DNA from: Dialister succinatiphilus YIT 11850
GTDB taxonomy: Bacteria > Bacillota > Negativicutes > Veillonellales > Dialisteraceae
DNA length: 41,812 nt
Reading direction: 5' to 3'
NCBI RefSeq assembly: GCF_000242435.1
Contig: NZ_JH591190.1
Location: 56,915-98,726, forward strand
This document shows positions 17,631 through 26,749 of the stretch, in pieces (position 1 is the stretch's first letter; every line of letters begins with the position of its first letter). Made by a program: the position numbers and the translations under genes. Under the pieces are notes generated by a model. It was not told where the DNA came from. It ran no database searches and saw only the letters and a list, made by a program, of their open reading frames with translations.

Positions 17631-18028
17631 TGTATTCCCGAAGGTTGACGCGGCTTCGCCGCGAGGGTTGATGGACCATGCGCTAACGCGCTGGTCCAAG
17701 GGTTCTGTCCGGGACCGGCTTTGCCTCCCGGACTGTTTGAGGGCCTCCGGTCCAGGGAGTTATATAGTATTGTGGAGGTCCTGCATAGGACCTCCAAGTC
17801 AGCCAAAGTTGGCCCTTAGCCTGCCCATAAAAGGGCCTTCCTTTTAGTCGGCTGACCGTACCGCTGGCGAGGTGGGCGCCAAAGGCGCCATTTTAATGCC
17901 GCCAAAGGCGGCATATATGCTCATCGCTCCGAAGGAGCGATACCACAACCCTCGGCCCAAAGGGCCGTCAAACTTAAGAACCCTCCGGCCGACAGGCCGG
18001 TCCATCTTAAGAACCCTTTTTATATATC
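17631..18028 (+). repeat. Composite multi-hairpin element, copy E5
   Basis: Starts with TATTCCCGAAGGTTGACG, then hairpins CGCGGC/GCCGCG, TGGACCA/TGGTCCA (17672-17698, two-tier) and GTCCGGGA/TCCCGGAC, then GGGAGTTATATAG, the GCAT-loop element (17774-17856), GGCGCC and GCCGCC hairpins. It ends in a reversed TTAAG-connector element (about 17940-18028, stems CGGCCC/GGGCCG and CCGGCC/GGCCGG). It lies in the mnmG-rsmG gap and would be in the leader of any read-through rsmG transcript. Confidence 0.83.
17774..17856 (+). repeat. GCAT-loop double-hairpin element, copy B
   Basis: Hairpin GGAGGTCCT-GCAT-AGGACCTCC (17774-17795), then AAGTC and a two-tier hairpin with outer stem GTCAGCC/GGCTGAC and inner stem GGCCCTT/AAGGGCC around AGCCTGCCCA. 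The stems differ from copy A but all remain paired. Confidence 0.87.
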
Positions 18029-18109
18029 CATCCTTCTTCTCACAGGGAAATGAAGAGAAGAAGGACCATTTCATCACATATTTCTTTTTGGAAGGAGAAA
18101 AGAAAAAAG

Positions 18110-18820
18110 ATGACAGCCTGCGAAATGATGGAGGCCCTGGGCCTTCCGGCCAATGAGGAGGCCGCAAGAAAGCTGACTGAGTACAATGCCATGGTCATTG
18201 CCATGAGCAAAAAAGTGAATCTCACAGGCATTAAGGATGTGGACGAAAGCCTCATCAAGAATGTCTATGATTCCCTTACCGTATACGATCCCAAATATTT
18301 TCCTGCAAAGGGACGGGTCCTTGACCTTGGCACCGGTGCCGGATTCCCCGGCGTGCCGCTGGCCATCCTGCGGCCTGATATGCAGTTCCTTCTGGTGGAT
18401 TCCATCCAGAAAAAACTGACCTTCATTGAAGACGCCTGTGCCGATCTGGGAATCAAAAACGTGAAATGCCTCCATATCCGGGCAGAAGAAGGAGGACGGA
18501 GAAGAAAGACCAGGGAAGCCTTCGACGTGGTCACCGCCAGAGCGGTGAAGGCCATGCCCATTATAGCGGAATGGTCCCTTCCCTTCGTAGCCGTGGGCGG
18601 CGTCTTTGCCGCCATGAAAGGCCCCGGCGCCGATGAGGAAATGAAGACGGCAGGCCGGATCCTTCGGGAGCTTCACGGCACACTGGAAGAAAAGAAAGAA
18701 CTTACCCTGCCGGGAGGAGACCGCCGCACTATCCTTTACATCCGGAAAACAGCGCCCTGCCCGAAAACCTATCCCCGGAAAGTGGGTATTGCAGAGAAAA
18801 AACCGGTATTGGGAGAATAG
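18110..18820 (+). CDS. rsmG: 16S rRNA 7-methylguanosine methyltransferase RsmG (GidB)
   Basis: Encodes about 236 residues of the enzyme that methylates N7 of G527 in 16S rRNA using S-adenosylmethionine. The SAM-binding motif VLDLGTGAGFPGVPLAIL is at about 70-87, after the typical N-terminal helices (KLTEYNAMVIAMSKKVNLTG). DVVTARAVKAMPIIAEW is the later family motif. Start chosen at ATG 18110, 12 bases after AAGGAG; an in-frame ATG at 18050 would add a basic stretch unlike the family. In many Firmicutes rsmG follows mnmG and precedes noc/parAB; here repeats and a tetR gene follow. Confidence 0.93.
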   Translation: MTACEMMEALGLPANEEAARKLTEYNAMVIAMSKKVNLTGIKDVDESLIKNVYDSLTVYDPKYFPAKGRVLDLGTGAGFPGVPLAILRPDMQFLLVDSIQKKLTFIEDACADLGIKNVKCLHIRAEEGGRRRKTREAFDVVTARAVKAMPIIAEWSLPFVAVGGVFAAMKGPGADEEMKTAGRILRELHGTLEEKKELTLPGGDRRTILYIRKTAPCPKTYPRKVGIAEKKPVLGE

Positions 18821-19262
18821 GGGCTGGTGAAACCTGCTCTCCGCTCTCCGCTCTCCGCCTGCGGAGACACTATGTATGCTGGACATTATGCTCATTTATC
18901 ATAAGAAGGGTAAACACGTAAACGTCTTGCGCCCCCTTTAGGGGGAGAGGGCCGCGGAGTGGCGAGGGGGTGTACGAGGCTGCAAGCTCCCATGATACTC
19001 TATGTGGCGGAGATCACCGAAAGGGAGCTGTAAAATTGCGGCGCCAGCCGCCACCGCAGCCCCCAGCCCCCAGCCCAAAGGGCCGTCAGCCTTAGAACCT
19101 TAAGAACCTCCGCCTGCGGAGGGGACGTGAACCTTTTCTGCTGCACCCTTCGCATTCTGGACATTTTCTTCCGCAGCCCTTATGCACAGCCCGCTGTCGC
19201 AGGCAGCCATAACCTGTGGCAAAGCCATGCTCCCTTTTTTGACCCTGCGGCGTGAGCCGCAA
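18821..19262. repeat. Gene-free gap with several repeat families
   Basis: Contains a CTCTCCG triplication (about 18838-18858), a CCCCCTTTAGGGGGAGAGG...GCGGAGTGGCGAGGGGGT module (about 18933-18971), and a degenerate TTAAG-connector element (19070-19135) with GGGCCGTCAGCCTTAGAACC and CTCCGCC/GGCGGAG hairpin parts. No coding region is supported. Confidence 0.6.
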
Positions 19263-19269
19263 TTTCATA

Positions 19270-19298
19270 TTGCGAACATTGTCTATTTCTTGTATACT
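19270..19298 (+). promoter_or_regulatory. Promoter of tetR (19363)
   Basis: TTGCGA (19270-19275), a 17-base spacer and TATACT (19293-19298), 64 bases before the start codon. Confidence 0.7.
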
Positions 19299-19362
19299 AT
19301 AGAAATGAAAAAGTGACTGGCGGTTAAAAACAGGAATAAGCCAGCAGGCATGGGAGGTTCGC

Positions 19363-19968
19363 ATGGCATTAACGAAAAAAGCGGAAAGAACGAAGGCCAA
19401 ACTTCTGGCATCAGCAAGAAAGCTGATTGGGGAAAGAGGATTTGACAGGGTTTCCGTGGAAGATATTACAAGGGACAGCGGCGTAGCCAAAGGAACTTTC
19501 TATCATTATTTCAAATGCAAAGAAGATGTGGTGGCAGAGCTTTCGTTCCAGTCCAGCCAGACGATTCTGGAAGAGTCCGTCCATTTTGATGGGACGGCGG
19601 ATGAACGGTGCTTTCACTATGTGACAGCCCTGTGCCGTGATGCGGACTGGGCCGGCGTGCGGCTGGTGCGCCAGTGGATTCGGGAGGCCATGGAGTCGGA
19701 GGAAGAGGATTCGGAAGCCAAGGCCTGCCTTTACGATATCTACAATGCCATTGTGAAAATCTGCGCCGTGCGCCAGGGCCGGGGCCCGGGGGAACTGACG
19801 GAAGATGCTCCCCTGGATACGCTGGCCAAACTGCTGATGAGCCATGTCTTCGGTGCTTTAACTATCTGGTGCATGATGAATGGTTCCTGGAATCTGTCGG
19901 AGCAGTCTGTGAAATATATGGAAATCGACATAAAAAACCTTTTCAAGCCCTACATGATAGGGAAATAA
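19363..19968 (+). CDS. TetR/AcrR family transcriptional regulator
   Basis: Encodes a 201-residue regulator. The N-terminal helix-turn-helix is typical: LLASARKLIGERGFDRVSVE then DITRDSGVAKGTFYHYFKCKEDV (about residues 14-56). The C-terminal ligand and dimer domain is unlike anything I can name. A GGGAGG site precedes the ATG, with its own promoter at 19270 and a terminator after the stop, so it is monocistronic. No transporter or enzyme gene lies beside it to suggest a target. Confidence 0.92.
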   Translation: MALTKKAERTKAKLLASARKLIGERGFDRVSVEDITRDSGVAKGTFYHYFKCKEDVVAELSFQSSQTILEESVHFDGTADERCFHYVTALCRDADWAGVRLVRQWIREAMESEEEDSEAKACLYDIYNAIVKICAVRQGRGPGELTEDAPLDTLAKLLMSHVFGALTIWCMMNGSWNLSEQSVKYMEIDIKNLFKPYMIGK

Positions 19969-19972
19969 AAAG

Positions 19973-20016
19973 AGGCTGTGAAAAAATGTTCATCATTTCT
20001 TCACAGCTTTTTCTAT
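19973..20016 (+). terminator. Terminator of tetR
   Basis: GCTGTGAA...TTCACAGC stem with AAATG...CATTT upper part and a T run. Its 3' half recurs at 20319-20347. Confidence 0.88.
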
Positions 20017-20347
20017 TACTTTTTTTGATGGTAAGATTCCCGCCCGTTCGAGCGGGGCTTCGTGCCGGTATGGGTGGGAAGGGCGTGGGCTCTATGGAAA
20101 CTCTGAGCCGGGAGATTTCTCCACTCTGTGGAGACTCTGCATAGAGTCTCCAAGTCAGCCGAAGTTGGCCTCTAGCCTGCACAATAAGAGGCTTTCCTAT
20201 TGGCGGCTGATCGGCTGCGGTCGAAATGACGGAGGGAAGGGATCGGTGTCATTCATGGCATGTGATTGCAGGAGCTTGCATCCGCTCCTTCTCTTTGCTT
20301 ACTATCTGATAGAGGGTCCATCATTTCTTCACAGCTCCTTTTCTATT
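20017..20347. repeat. Repeat island flanked by duplicated half-terminator (second case)
   Basis: About 300 bases of noncoding DNA with the GAGATTTCTCCACTC module (20112), GCAT-loop element copy C (20130-20211), and TCGAAATGACGGAGGG...GATCGGTGTC (about 20220). CATCATTTCTTCACAGCT from the tetR terminator (19991-20008) recurs at 20319-20336. Layout parallels the island after dps. Confidence 0.72.
20130..20211 (+). repeat. GCAT-loop double-hairpin element, copy C
   Basis: Hairpin GGAGACTCT-GCAT-AGAGTCTCC (20130-20151), then AAGTC, outer stem GTCAGCC/GGCTGAT (G-T closing pair), inner stem GGCCTCT/AGAGGCT around AGCCTGCACA. Same plan as copies at 3855 and 17774. Confidence 0.86.
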
Positions 20348-20440
20348 GACCAGTTTCCATAAAAATGGTATGATTCATATCATAAGAGACAATAAAGTCT
20401 CAAAAGACATAGTAAAGTTTTTACAGGAAAGGAGTGTGCC

Positions 20441-21001
20441 ATGCATCTGGAAAGCAGGGAAGAAGAATTGAAAAAACTGGCCCTTGCCTTCTGCACGAAT
20501 CCCCGCAGGACCGCCGGCGAGCTGGCGGCAGCGGCAGGTATCAGCAAAGCCACCTTCTACCGGGTTTACGGCTCTCGAGAAAACTTGTCCCGTCTGCTCA
20601 GCGAAAAGGCACGGGAAAAAGTGTCCTTCCTCATGGAACTGGTGAATGAGGAAAAGGGCGATACGAAAAGCTATCTGCGGAAAATCATTCACTGCTGCTG
20701 CGATAACAAGGAGTTTCTTATGCTCCTCTGCTACGGCTATGCCACCGGCAGTATCGACAGCTGGTGCCAGGACACCTATACCCGGCAGATGACCGATTTC
20801 TTCCTCCGGGGACAGAAATCCGGCGCCTTTCGGGTAGATATTCCCGCTTCCGTGATGACGGAGCTTTTTGCAGGAGCCATGTGGTCCCTTTTTGAAGGAG
20901 AGTGTCATGGCCGGGTGGCATCTGCCAGCCTGCCGGACTACTGGGAAGCCTTTTTCCTGAAGGGAATTGAAAATCAGTCAGAAAGAGAGGAAGAACATTG
21001 A
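20441..21001 (+). CDS. TetR-like regulator overlapping ftsH
   Basis: Encodes a 186-residue TetR-like protein. RRTAGELAAAAGISKATFYRVYGSRENLSRLL (about residues 22-53) is the helix-turn-helix; the C-terminal part is cysteine-containing and unassigned. Its stop overlaps the TTG start of ftsH by four bases, so the two genes are probably translated as a unit. A TetR gene directly coupled to ftsH is unusual. It may regulate its own operon, and thus FtsH level, but no operator is recognised. AAAGGAG precedes the ATG at 20441. Confidence 0.88.
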   Translation: MHLESREEELKKLALAFCTNPRRTAGELAAAAGISKATFYRVYGSRENLSRLLSEKAREKVSFLMELVNEEKGDTKSYLRKIIHCCCDNKEFLMLLCYGYATGSIDSWCQDTYTRQMTDFFLRGQKSGAFRVDIPASVMTELFAGAMWSLFEGECHGRVASASLPDYWEAFFLKGIENQSEREEEH

Positions 21002-22872
21002 AAGAAGTCAAACCGTCCAAGCGGCCTATACTGGCCTACTACGTCATCATATTCCTGGTGATCATCTTCTTTAACTCCCTCATCATGCCCATGTTCAAGA
21101 GCAATGAAGTGAAGAGCGTGGATTATTCCAGCTTCATCACCATGACGGAGAACAAGGAAATCGATAAGGTGCAGGTAGAGCAGGACCAGATTCTTTTCAC
21201 CAAGAAAGGGGATAAGCAGGCCTATAAAACAGCGCCTATGAATGATCCCCAGCTGGTGGACAGGCTCCATCAATCGGGAGCCGATTTCACCGGCAAAATC
21301 ACAACCCCCATGAATCCGATCCTTGATCTGGCCCTGACCTGGATTCTGCCGATCCTCATTTTCTTCGGCATCGGCCATTATATGAACAAGAAAATCATGA
21401 AGAACATGGGCGGCCCCGGAGCCATGCAGTTCGGCCTGGGGAAATCGAATGCCAAAATCTTCGTGAAGCCTACGGACGGCATCAAATTCTCCGATGTGGC
21501 AGGGGAAGATGAAGCCAAGGACAGCCTGAAGGAAGTGGTGTCCTACCTCCATAACCCCAGCCGGTATAAGGAAATCGGTGCCAAAATGCCGAAGGGCATC
21601 CTGCTGGTGGGACCGCCAGGCACCGGCAAAACCATGCTGGCCAAAGCAGTAGCCGGCGAATCAGAAGTTCCCTTCTTTTCCATTTCCGGCTCTGAATTTG
21701 TGGAAATGTTCGTAGGCATGGGCGCCGCCAAGGTGAGAGACCTCTTCAAGCAGGCCAAGGAAAAGGCACCCTGCATCGTGTTCATCGATGAAATCGATGC
21801 CATCGGCAAGAAGCGCGGCGGCGCCGCTATCGGCGGAAACGACGAAAGAGAACAGACCTTGAACCAGCTGCTCACGGAAATGGACGGATTCGAAGACAAT
21901 ACAGGCGTCATCATTCTGGCAGCCACCAACCGTCCTGAATCCCTGGATCCCGCCCTCACCAGACCGGGCCGTTTCGACCGGCAGGTGCCGGTAGGACTGC
22001 CGGACCTCCAGGGCCGTGAAGCCATCCTCAAGGTGCATGCCAGCAAAATCAAGCATGCCCCCAATATCGACTACAACAAAGTGGCCCGTATGGCTTCCGG
22101 CGCTTCCGGCGCCGAACTGGCCAATATCGTGAACGAAGCAGCCCTTCGGGCCGTCCGCGACCACCGCAGCTATGCTACGGAAGAAGACATGGAGGCCTCC
22201 ATCGAAGTGGTTATTGCAGGCTATGAGAAGAAACATGCCATTCTGTCGGATAAGGAAAAATGCGTGGTTTCCTATCATGAAATCGGCCATGCCCTGGTGG
22301 CTGCTCTCCAGTCCCATTCTGCCCCGGTACAGAAGATTACCATTATCCCCCGTACCAGCGGCGCCCTGGGCTACACCATGCAGGTGGACAAAGGAAACCA
22401 TTACCTCATGACTAAGGAAGAACTGCTGGACCAGATTGCCACTTTGACCGGCGGCAGGGCCGCAGAAGAAGTGGTCTTCCACACCTCCTCCTCCGGCGCC
22501 TCCAACGATATCGAAAAAGCCACCAAGCTGGCCCGGGCCATGATTACCCGCTTTGGCATGAGTGATGAATTCGGCATGGTGGCCATGGAAACAGTGACCA
22601 ACCAGTACCTGGGCGGCGATACCACCTTGGCCTGCTCGCCGGAAACGGCGGCCCGCATCGACCGGGCCGTATCGGACCTCATCAAGACCCAGCACGCCAA
22701 GGCAGTGAAACTGCTGGAAGAAAACCGGCCCAAGCTGGATGCCCTGGCCAAGTACCTCTATGAGAAAGAAACCATTACAGGAGAACAGTTCATGCAGATC
22801 CTGGAACATGGGGTGCCGGAAGAAAAACCGGCCGCACCGGTTCCGTCCATGGACCTGAATCTGGAAAAATAA
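20998..22872 (+). CDS. ftsH: ATP-dependent zinc metalloprotease FtsH
   Basis: Encodes a 624-residue membrane AAA+ protease that degrades misassembled membrane proteins and some regulators. Two transmembrane helices lie at about 11-30 and 107-127 around a small periplasmic domain. Walker A GPPGTGKT (205-212), Walker B VFIDEID (261-267), the second region of homology [20 protein letters not shown] and the zinc site HEIGH (427-431) are intact. The start is TTG 20998 with AGAGAGG upstream, inside the stop of the preceding TetR gene. The C-terminal tail is short. A terminator follows. Confidence 0.96.
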   Translation: MKEVKPSKRPILAYYVIIFLVIIFFNSLIMPMFKSNEVKSVDYSSFITMTENKEIDKVQVEQDQILFTKKGDKQAYKTAPMNDPQLVDRLHQSGADFTGKITTPMNPILDLALTWILPILIFFGIGHYMNKKIMKNMGGPGAMQFGLGKSNAKIFVKPTDGIKFSDVAGEDEAKDSLKEVVSYLHNPSRYKEIGAKMPKGILLVGPPGTGKTMLAKAVAGESEVPFFSISGSEFVEMFVGMGAAKVRDLFKQAKEKAPCIVFIDEIDAIGKKRGGAAIGGNDEREQTLNQLLTEMDGFEDNTGVIILAATNRPESLDPALTRPGRFDRQVPVGLPDLQGREAILKVHASKIKHAPNIDYNKVARMASGASGAELANIVNEAALRAVRDHRSYATEEDMEASIEVVIAGYEKKHAILSDKEKCVVSYHEIGHALVAALQSHSAPVQKITIIPRTSGALGYTMQVDKGNHYLMTKEELLDQIATLTGGRAAEEVVFHTSSSGASNDIEKATKLARAMITRFGMSDEFGMVAMETVTNQYLGGDTTLACSPETAARIDRAVSDLIKTQHAKAVKLLEENRPKLDALAKYLYEKETITGEQFMQILEHGVPEEKPAAPVPSMDLNLEK

Positions 22873-22897
22873 AATTCTGTCATATCCCGTGAAAAAG

Positions 22898-22938
22898 GGG
22901 CTGCCAGGAAATGGAAATCATTTTCTGGCAGCCCTTTT
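22898..22938 (+). terminator. Terminator of ftsH
   Basis: GGGCTGCCAG.../...CTGGCAGCCC with GAAATGGAAATCATTTTC in the upper part and TTTT. Same family as the dps terminator, but with a compensated stem change (TGCCAG instead of TGTGGG). Confidence 0.92.
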
Positions 22939-23060
22939 GCGAATCGTTTCCTGCCGGCTTGGTGCAAAAGGACTCACCGAATCATGTGAACTGCCGGTCA
23001 ATTTGTGGTATAATTTATAGATATTTCATATCTTTTTTACAGATTTCTTACGCGAGGTGC

Positions 23061-24881
23061 ATGGTGAAACAAGTGATTCTATCCGCCCTTTCCTGGGTGG
23101 TATCCACGTCTCTGGTGATTATGGCGCTGCTCCATTTGGGCGGGGACTTCCCCGACATTCACAGCTTTGTACAGCCCCGGCTGGGTGCGGCGCTTCTGGT
23201 CTTCCTGATCGTATCCTTCGGTCTCTTTACCGTGATGAACAGGAAATATCTGAAGGCCCTCCTTCCCTGGGCAGTGATTCTGCCCCTTCTCTGGATGGGC
23301 ACCTTCACCTGGGCCTACGGCTTTGCTTCCCTGCCGGAGAAAAAACATCTGGGCGACTACTACGTGCTGGGAGGCCTCCTCATGGCGCTGCCCTATGTGT
23401 ATACCGCCCTCACGGCCCGCAGGAAACGGTTCTCCTCCCTGTGGACAGTCATTGCCGGGGTGTATACCTTCTTCATGGTGATAATTCCTTTCATCTATAT
23501 CGGCTACTACGTCCTCTTCGGCGGTGAAATGGATATGTTTGCCATGATGGCCGTGCGCTCCACCCATTTGAAGGAAATCAAGGACTTTCTGCGTACCATG
23601 GGCTCCCCAGCCCATGCAGTCATGGCAGCGGCAGCTCTTGCCATTGTCATTGCCTGCGCCGTCACCCTCTCCCGGAGCCTCATGAGAAAAGCCAGAACCT
23701 TTGAAGGAAACATCCTCCGGGGCAGCGGCAGATCCTTCTCCATCGGCCTTCTTGCGATTTCCCTCCTCTTCTTCGGCGGCTTCTACCGTCAGATTACCCA
23801 TGTATTTCCTGCCTCCATCATTAAAGCACTGAACTCCTCAGGCAGCGAATTCCAGCTCCTCCAGAAACTGAACGACAACCTGGACAAGAATGTCAAAACC
23901 ATGACCTTCCTTGCGCCGAATCCGGAAAACGGCATTGACGAAGGCACCCACATCGTCATTATCGGCGAAAGCGCCAATAGGGACCACATGAAAGCCTTCA
24001 CCCCGGACTATCCGGAAAATACCACCCCCTGGCTTTCGGAAATGGCCAAGTCAAAGGACTTTGCCCTGGGATACAAGGCCTACTCCAATTTCCCCAATAC
24101 CCTTTTCTCCCTGTCCTACGCCATGACCAGCGCCAACCAGTACAGCGACATGTCCTTTGAAGACGTGGTGAGCATGGTGGACGTGGCCAAAGCCGCCGGT
24201 TACCGTACCGACTGGATTTCTTTCCATAACCGGAGCTCCATGTCCAGCGCCGGCGTCACCATGATTGCAGAACGCTGCGACGATTCCTACTGGGAAAAGA
24301 ACTATGACGGCTACACCCTGGAAGTGCTGAAGAAACTGCCGCCTGCCAAAAAGCGGATCATCTTCATCAACATCGACGGCAGCCACTACACCTACATTGC
24401 CCGGGTGCCTGTGAACCTGCGGGACAAACTGGGCATTTCCAAAGAAGATCCCTATCATGACTACGACCTTACCATCGCTTATGACGACCAGGTGATGAAG
24501 GACATCTTCGAATACGCCAAGGCAAACCTGAACCTGAAATCCATGATTTACTTCTCCGACCATGGCGAAAATATGAAGCACTACCACACCACATCCCCCT
24601 TCTACTACGACATGGTACACATTCCCTTCTTCGTCTACCTCTCGCCGGACTACCAGGCCGCCCATCCGGACCTCATGCCTGCCCTGAAATCCCATGAGCA
24701 GCAGGTCTTCACCAACGACCTGGCCTTCGACACCGTCACCGGCATCTGGCAGGCAAAGACCAATTTCTATCAGTCCAAATACGACTTCTCTTCTAAGGAC
24801 TACGCCATCAACATGGACAACGCTACCACCTTCGAAAGAAAGAAGAAAATCAAAGACGACCCTGTGTGGCAGGGCAAATAA
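23061..24881 (+). CDS. Sulfatase-fold phosphoethanolamine transferase (EptA/CptA-like)
   Basis: Encodes a 606-residue inner-membrane enzyme. The N-terminal 240 residues hold about five hydrophobic helices. The periplasmic sulfatase-fold domain begins HIVIIGESANRDHMKAF (298-314), where the nucleophile of EptA-type enzymes sits in GE(T/S), here Ser304. Later metal-ligand motifs are IFINIDGSHYTY and MIYFSDHGENMKHYH. The likely role is moving phosphoethanolamine from phosphatidylethanolamine onto lipid A or core sugars, which fits a diderm cell. The exact acceptor is not predictable. Start chosen at ATG 23061 after GAGG; an upstream in-frame ATG at 22911 lies in the ftsH terminator. Confidence 0.85.
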   Translation: MVKQVILSALSWVVSTSLVIMALLHLGGDFPDIHSFVQPRLGAALLVFLIVSFGLFTVMNRKYLKALLPWAVILPLLWMGTFTWAYGFASLPEKKHLGDYYVLGGLLMALPYVYTALTARRKRFSSLWTVIAGVYTFFMVIIPFIYIGYYVLFGGEMDMFAMMAVRSTHLKEIKDFLRTMGSPAHAVMAAAALAIVIACAVTLSRSLMRKARTFEGNILRGSGRSFSIGLLAISLLFFGGFYRQITHVFPASIIKALNSSGSEFQLLQKLNDNLDKNVKTMTFLAPNPENGIDEGTHIVIIGESANRDHMKAFTPDYPENTTPWLSEMAKSKDFALGYKAYSNFPNTLFSLSYAMTSANQYSDMSFEDVVSMVDVAKAAGYRTDWISFHNRSSMSSAGVTMIAERCDDSYWEKNYDGYTLEVLKKLPPAKKRIIFINIDGSHYTYIARVPVNLRDKLGISKEDPYHDYDLTIAYDDQVMKDIFEYAKANLNLKSMIYFSDHGENMKHYHTTSPFYYDMVHIPFFVYLSPDYQAAHPDLMPALKSHEQQVFTNDLAFDTVTGIWQAKTNFYQSKYDFSSKDYAINMDNATTFERKKKIKDDPVWQGK

Positions 24882-24882
24882 A

Positions 24883-24921
24883 AATAAGCAGGAAACCAAA
24901 TCGGTTTCCTGCTTATTTTAT
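24883..24921. terminator. Bidirectional terminator between eptA-like gene and ugd
   Basis: AATAAGCAGGAAACC/GGTTTCCTGCTTATT, a 15-bp perfect stem with AT ends in both directions. It ends the transferase gene and may also help stop read-through from the convergent ugd 170 bases further on. Confidence 0.88.
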
Positions 24922-25087
24922 GCCTTTTATGCCTTGGAAATAGTGAACCATGCCATAACTGTCAGAGGCGTAAGAGATGTATCCCTGAGCCGGGAGGCGC
25001 ACATGGCCTGACCCTAACCGGCAGGGAAGCCGTCCCGAGAGCCTCAAAGCACAGGCCCCGAAAGAACCCCTTCCAAAGGTAAAAATC

Positions 25088-26272
25088 TCAGTCCCTTGAA
25101 AACAAATCCCTGGTATATACCTTATCCTTTACCGGCAGGAGATCTTCACTTACCCGGTTGGCCAGGATGATGTCCGATGTCTCCCGGAAAGATTCCAGAT
25201 CATGGGTGACAGGCACGCCTTCAAAGGTGTCCTTGTCCAGGGTGGGTTCATAAATGATAAGGTCTATGCCCTTTTCCTTCAGCCTTTCGATGATACCCTG
25301 GATGGCGGAAGAACGGAAATTATCACTGCCACTCTTCATGGTGAGGCGGTAAATGCCCACCCGTTTTGGCGAAAGAGAAGCGATATGGTCTGCAATGTAC
25401 TGCTTCCTTGTTTCATTGGCCTCCACCACCGCGCGGATCATGGTTTCCGGCACATCCCTGTAATTGGCCAGAAGCTGCTTCGTATCCTTGGGCAGGCAGT
25501 AGCCGCCGTAGCCGAAGGAAGGATTATTGTAGAAATCGCCGATGCGGGGATCATAGCCCATGCCCTTGATGATATCGGCGGTGTGCAGCCCTTTTTCTTC
25601 GGCGTAGGTGTCGATTTCATTGAAATAAGCCACCCGGATGGCCAGGAACGTATTGGAAAAGAGCTTGATGGACTCCGCTTCCGAAGACCCCGTAATAAGC
25701 ACAGGAATCTCCTCCTTAATGGCCCCCTCCTGCATGAGGGACGCAAAAAGGCGGGCCCCCGGAAGAAGGGATTCCTTCCCCTTCGGAATACCGACGATAA
25801 TGCGGGAAGGATAGAGATTGTCATAGAGTGCCTTTCCTTCCCGGAGAAATTCCGGCGCAAAAAGAATGGAAAGGGTGGGGTACCTCTCGGAAATCTTCTG
25901 CGTATAGCCGATGGGGATGGTAGACTTGATGATTACCAGCGCCTTCGATTTCACCCGCTGGATCTGGGACAGGATGGACTCCACCGCCCTCGTATCGAAA
26001 TGGCCGGTGACATCATCATAATTCGTAGGCGCCGCAATGATGATGAGCTCCGCCTCCCGGTAAGCACTGTCCCCGTCCAGAGTGGCAGTGAGAGAAAGAT
26101 TTTTATGCTTCAGGTAGTCCTCAATATAGGCATCCGCAATGGGAGACTCCCGGCGGTTCACCATATCCACCTTCTCCGGAATCACATCCACCGCAGTCAC
26201 CTCATGATGCTGGGCAAGAAGAATGGCGTTGGACAGTCCCACATAGCCGGTACCGGCAATGGCAATTTTCAT
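25088..26272 (-). CDS. ugd: UDP-glucose 6-dehydrogenase
   Basis: Encodes a 394-residue NAD-dependent enzyme that oxidises UDP-glucose (or a related nucleotide sugar) to its uronate. The Rossmann motif is MKIAIAGTGYVGLSNAILLA (1-20), followed by IIIAAPTN, VIIKSTIPIGYT and APEFLREGKA. The catalytic cysteine is Cys259 in GYGGYCLPKDTKQL. It resembles the short Ugd type of about 390 residues. The product supplies capsule or lipopolysaccharide sugars, which fits the neighbouring envelope transferase. GAGGAAAT precedes the ATG, and a TATAAT (minus strand, 26309-26314) may be its -10. Confidence 0.95.
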   Translation of the reverse strand: MKIAIAGTGYVGLSNAILLAQHHEVTAVDVIPEKVDMVNRRESPIADAYIEDYLKHKNLSLTATLDGDSAYREAELIIIAAPTNYDDVTGHFDTRAVESILSQIQRVKSKALVIIKSTIPIGYTQKISERYPTLSILFAPEFLREGKALYDNLYPSRIIVGIPKGKESLLPGARLFASLMQEGAIKEEIPVLITGSSEAESIKLFSNTFLAIRVAYFNEIDTYAEEKGLHTADIIKGMGYDPRIGDFYNNPSFGYGGYCLPKDTKQLLANYRDVPETMIRAVVEANETRKQYIADHIASLSPKRVGIYRLTMKSGSDNFRSSAIQGIIERLKEKGIDLIIYEPTLDKDTFEGVPVTHDLESFRETSDIILANRVSEDLLPVKDKVYTRDLFSRD

Positions 26273-26314
26273 AATATTTCCTCGCTTCTTTAAAAGATTA
26301 TTTACCTTATTATA

Positions 26315-26749
26315 CTCTTTCCCCGCCCCCTTTGCGACAGCCCATGAGACACCGCTGCGGCCAGGATGACTCTATAGACAGAGAAGCGAGGAGCCCGGAA
26401 GAGCGGCCGCCACATCCTGCCTGCGCACATCCATGGAAAGCAGGATCGCCGCCCTTCCCTATGATCGCTTCCCTGTCAGCCGGCTGAAAACCTCATAGAA
26501 AAACTTCCTGGATTCCCCAAAGCGCTTTCGGTGCCCGCTTCAGGATTTCAGGGAGTTTTTTTGCGTGGCTTTCGATATCTATGGAGCAGGAGAGGGCAGC
26601 GTGAGTCTTTTAGGAAATGACAGGCCGGCGAAGGGAGAAATATGTAAATGGAAAAGGAACCAACTGATGAAGAGTGCACAGCTTTGGCCGGTTCAGGTGG
26701 TTGAGTACACTTTATAGCGATTTATAAATTACTTTCATATGCTTTCAAA
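26315..26749. other. Gene-free ugd-fbp divergent gap
   Basis: About 430 bases with no convincing ORF. A weak long-armed hairpin (AAAAACTTCCTG...CAGGGAGTTTTTTT, 26501-26561) could be a terminator remnant. The composition changes from GC-rich to AT-rich at about 26640. No family repeat was recognised. Confidence 0.5.
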
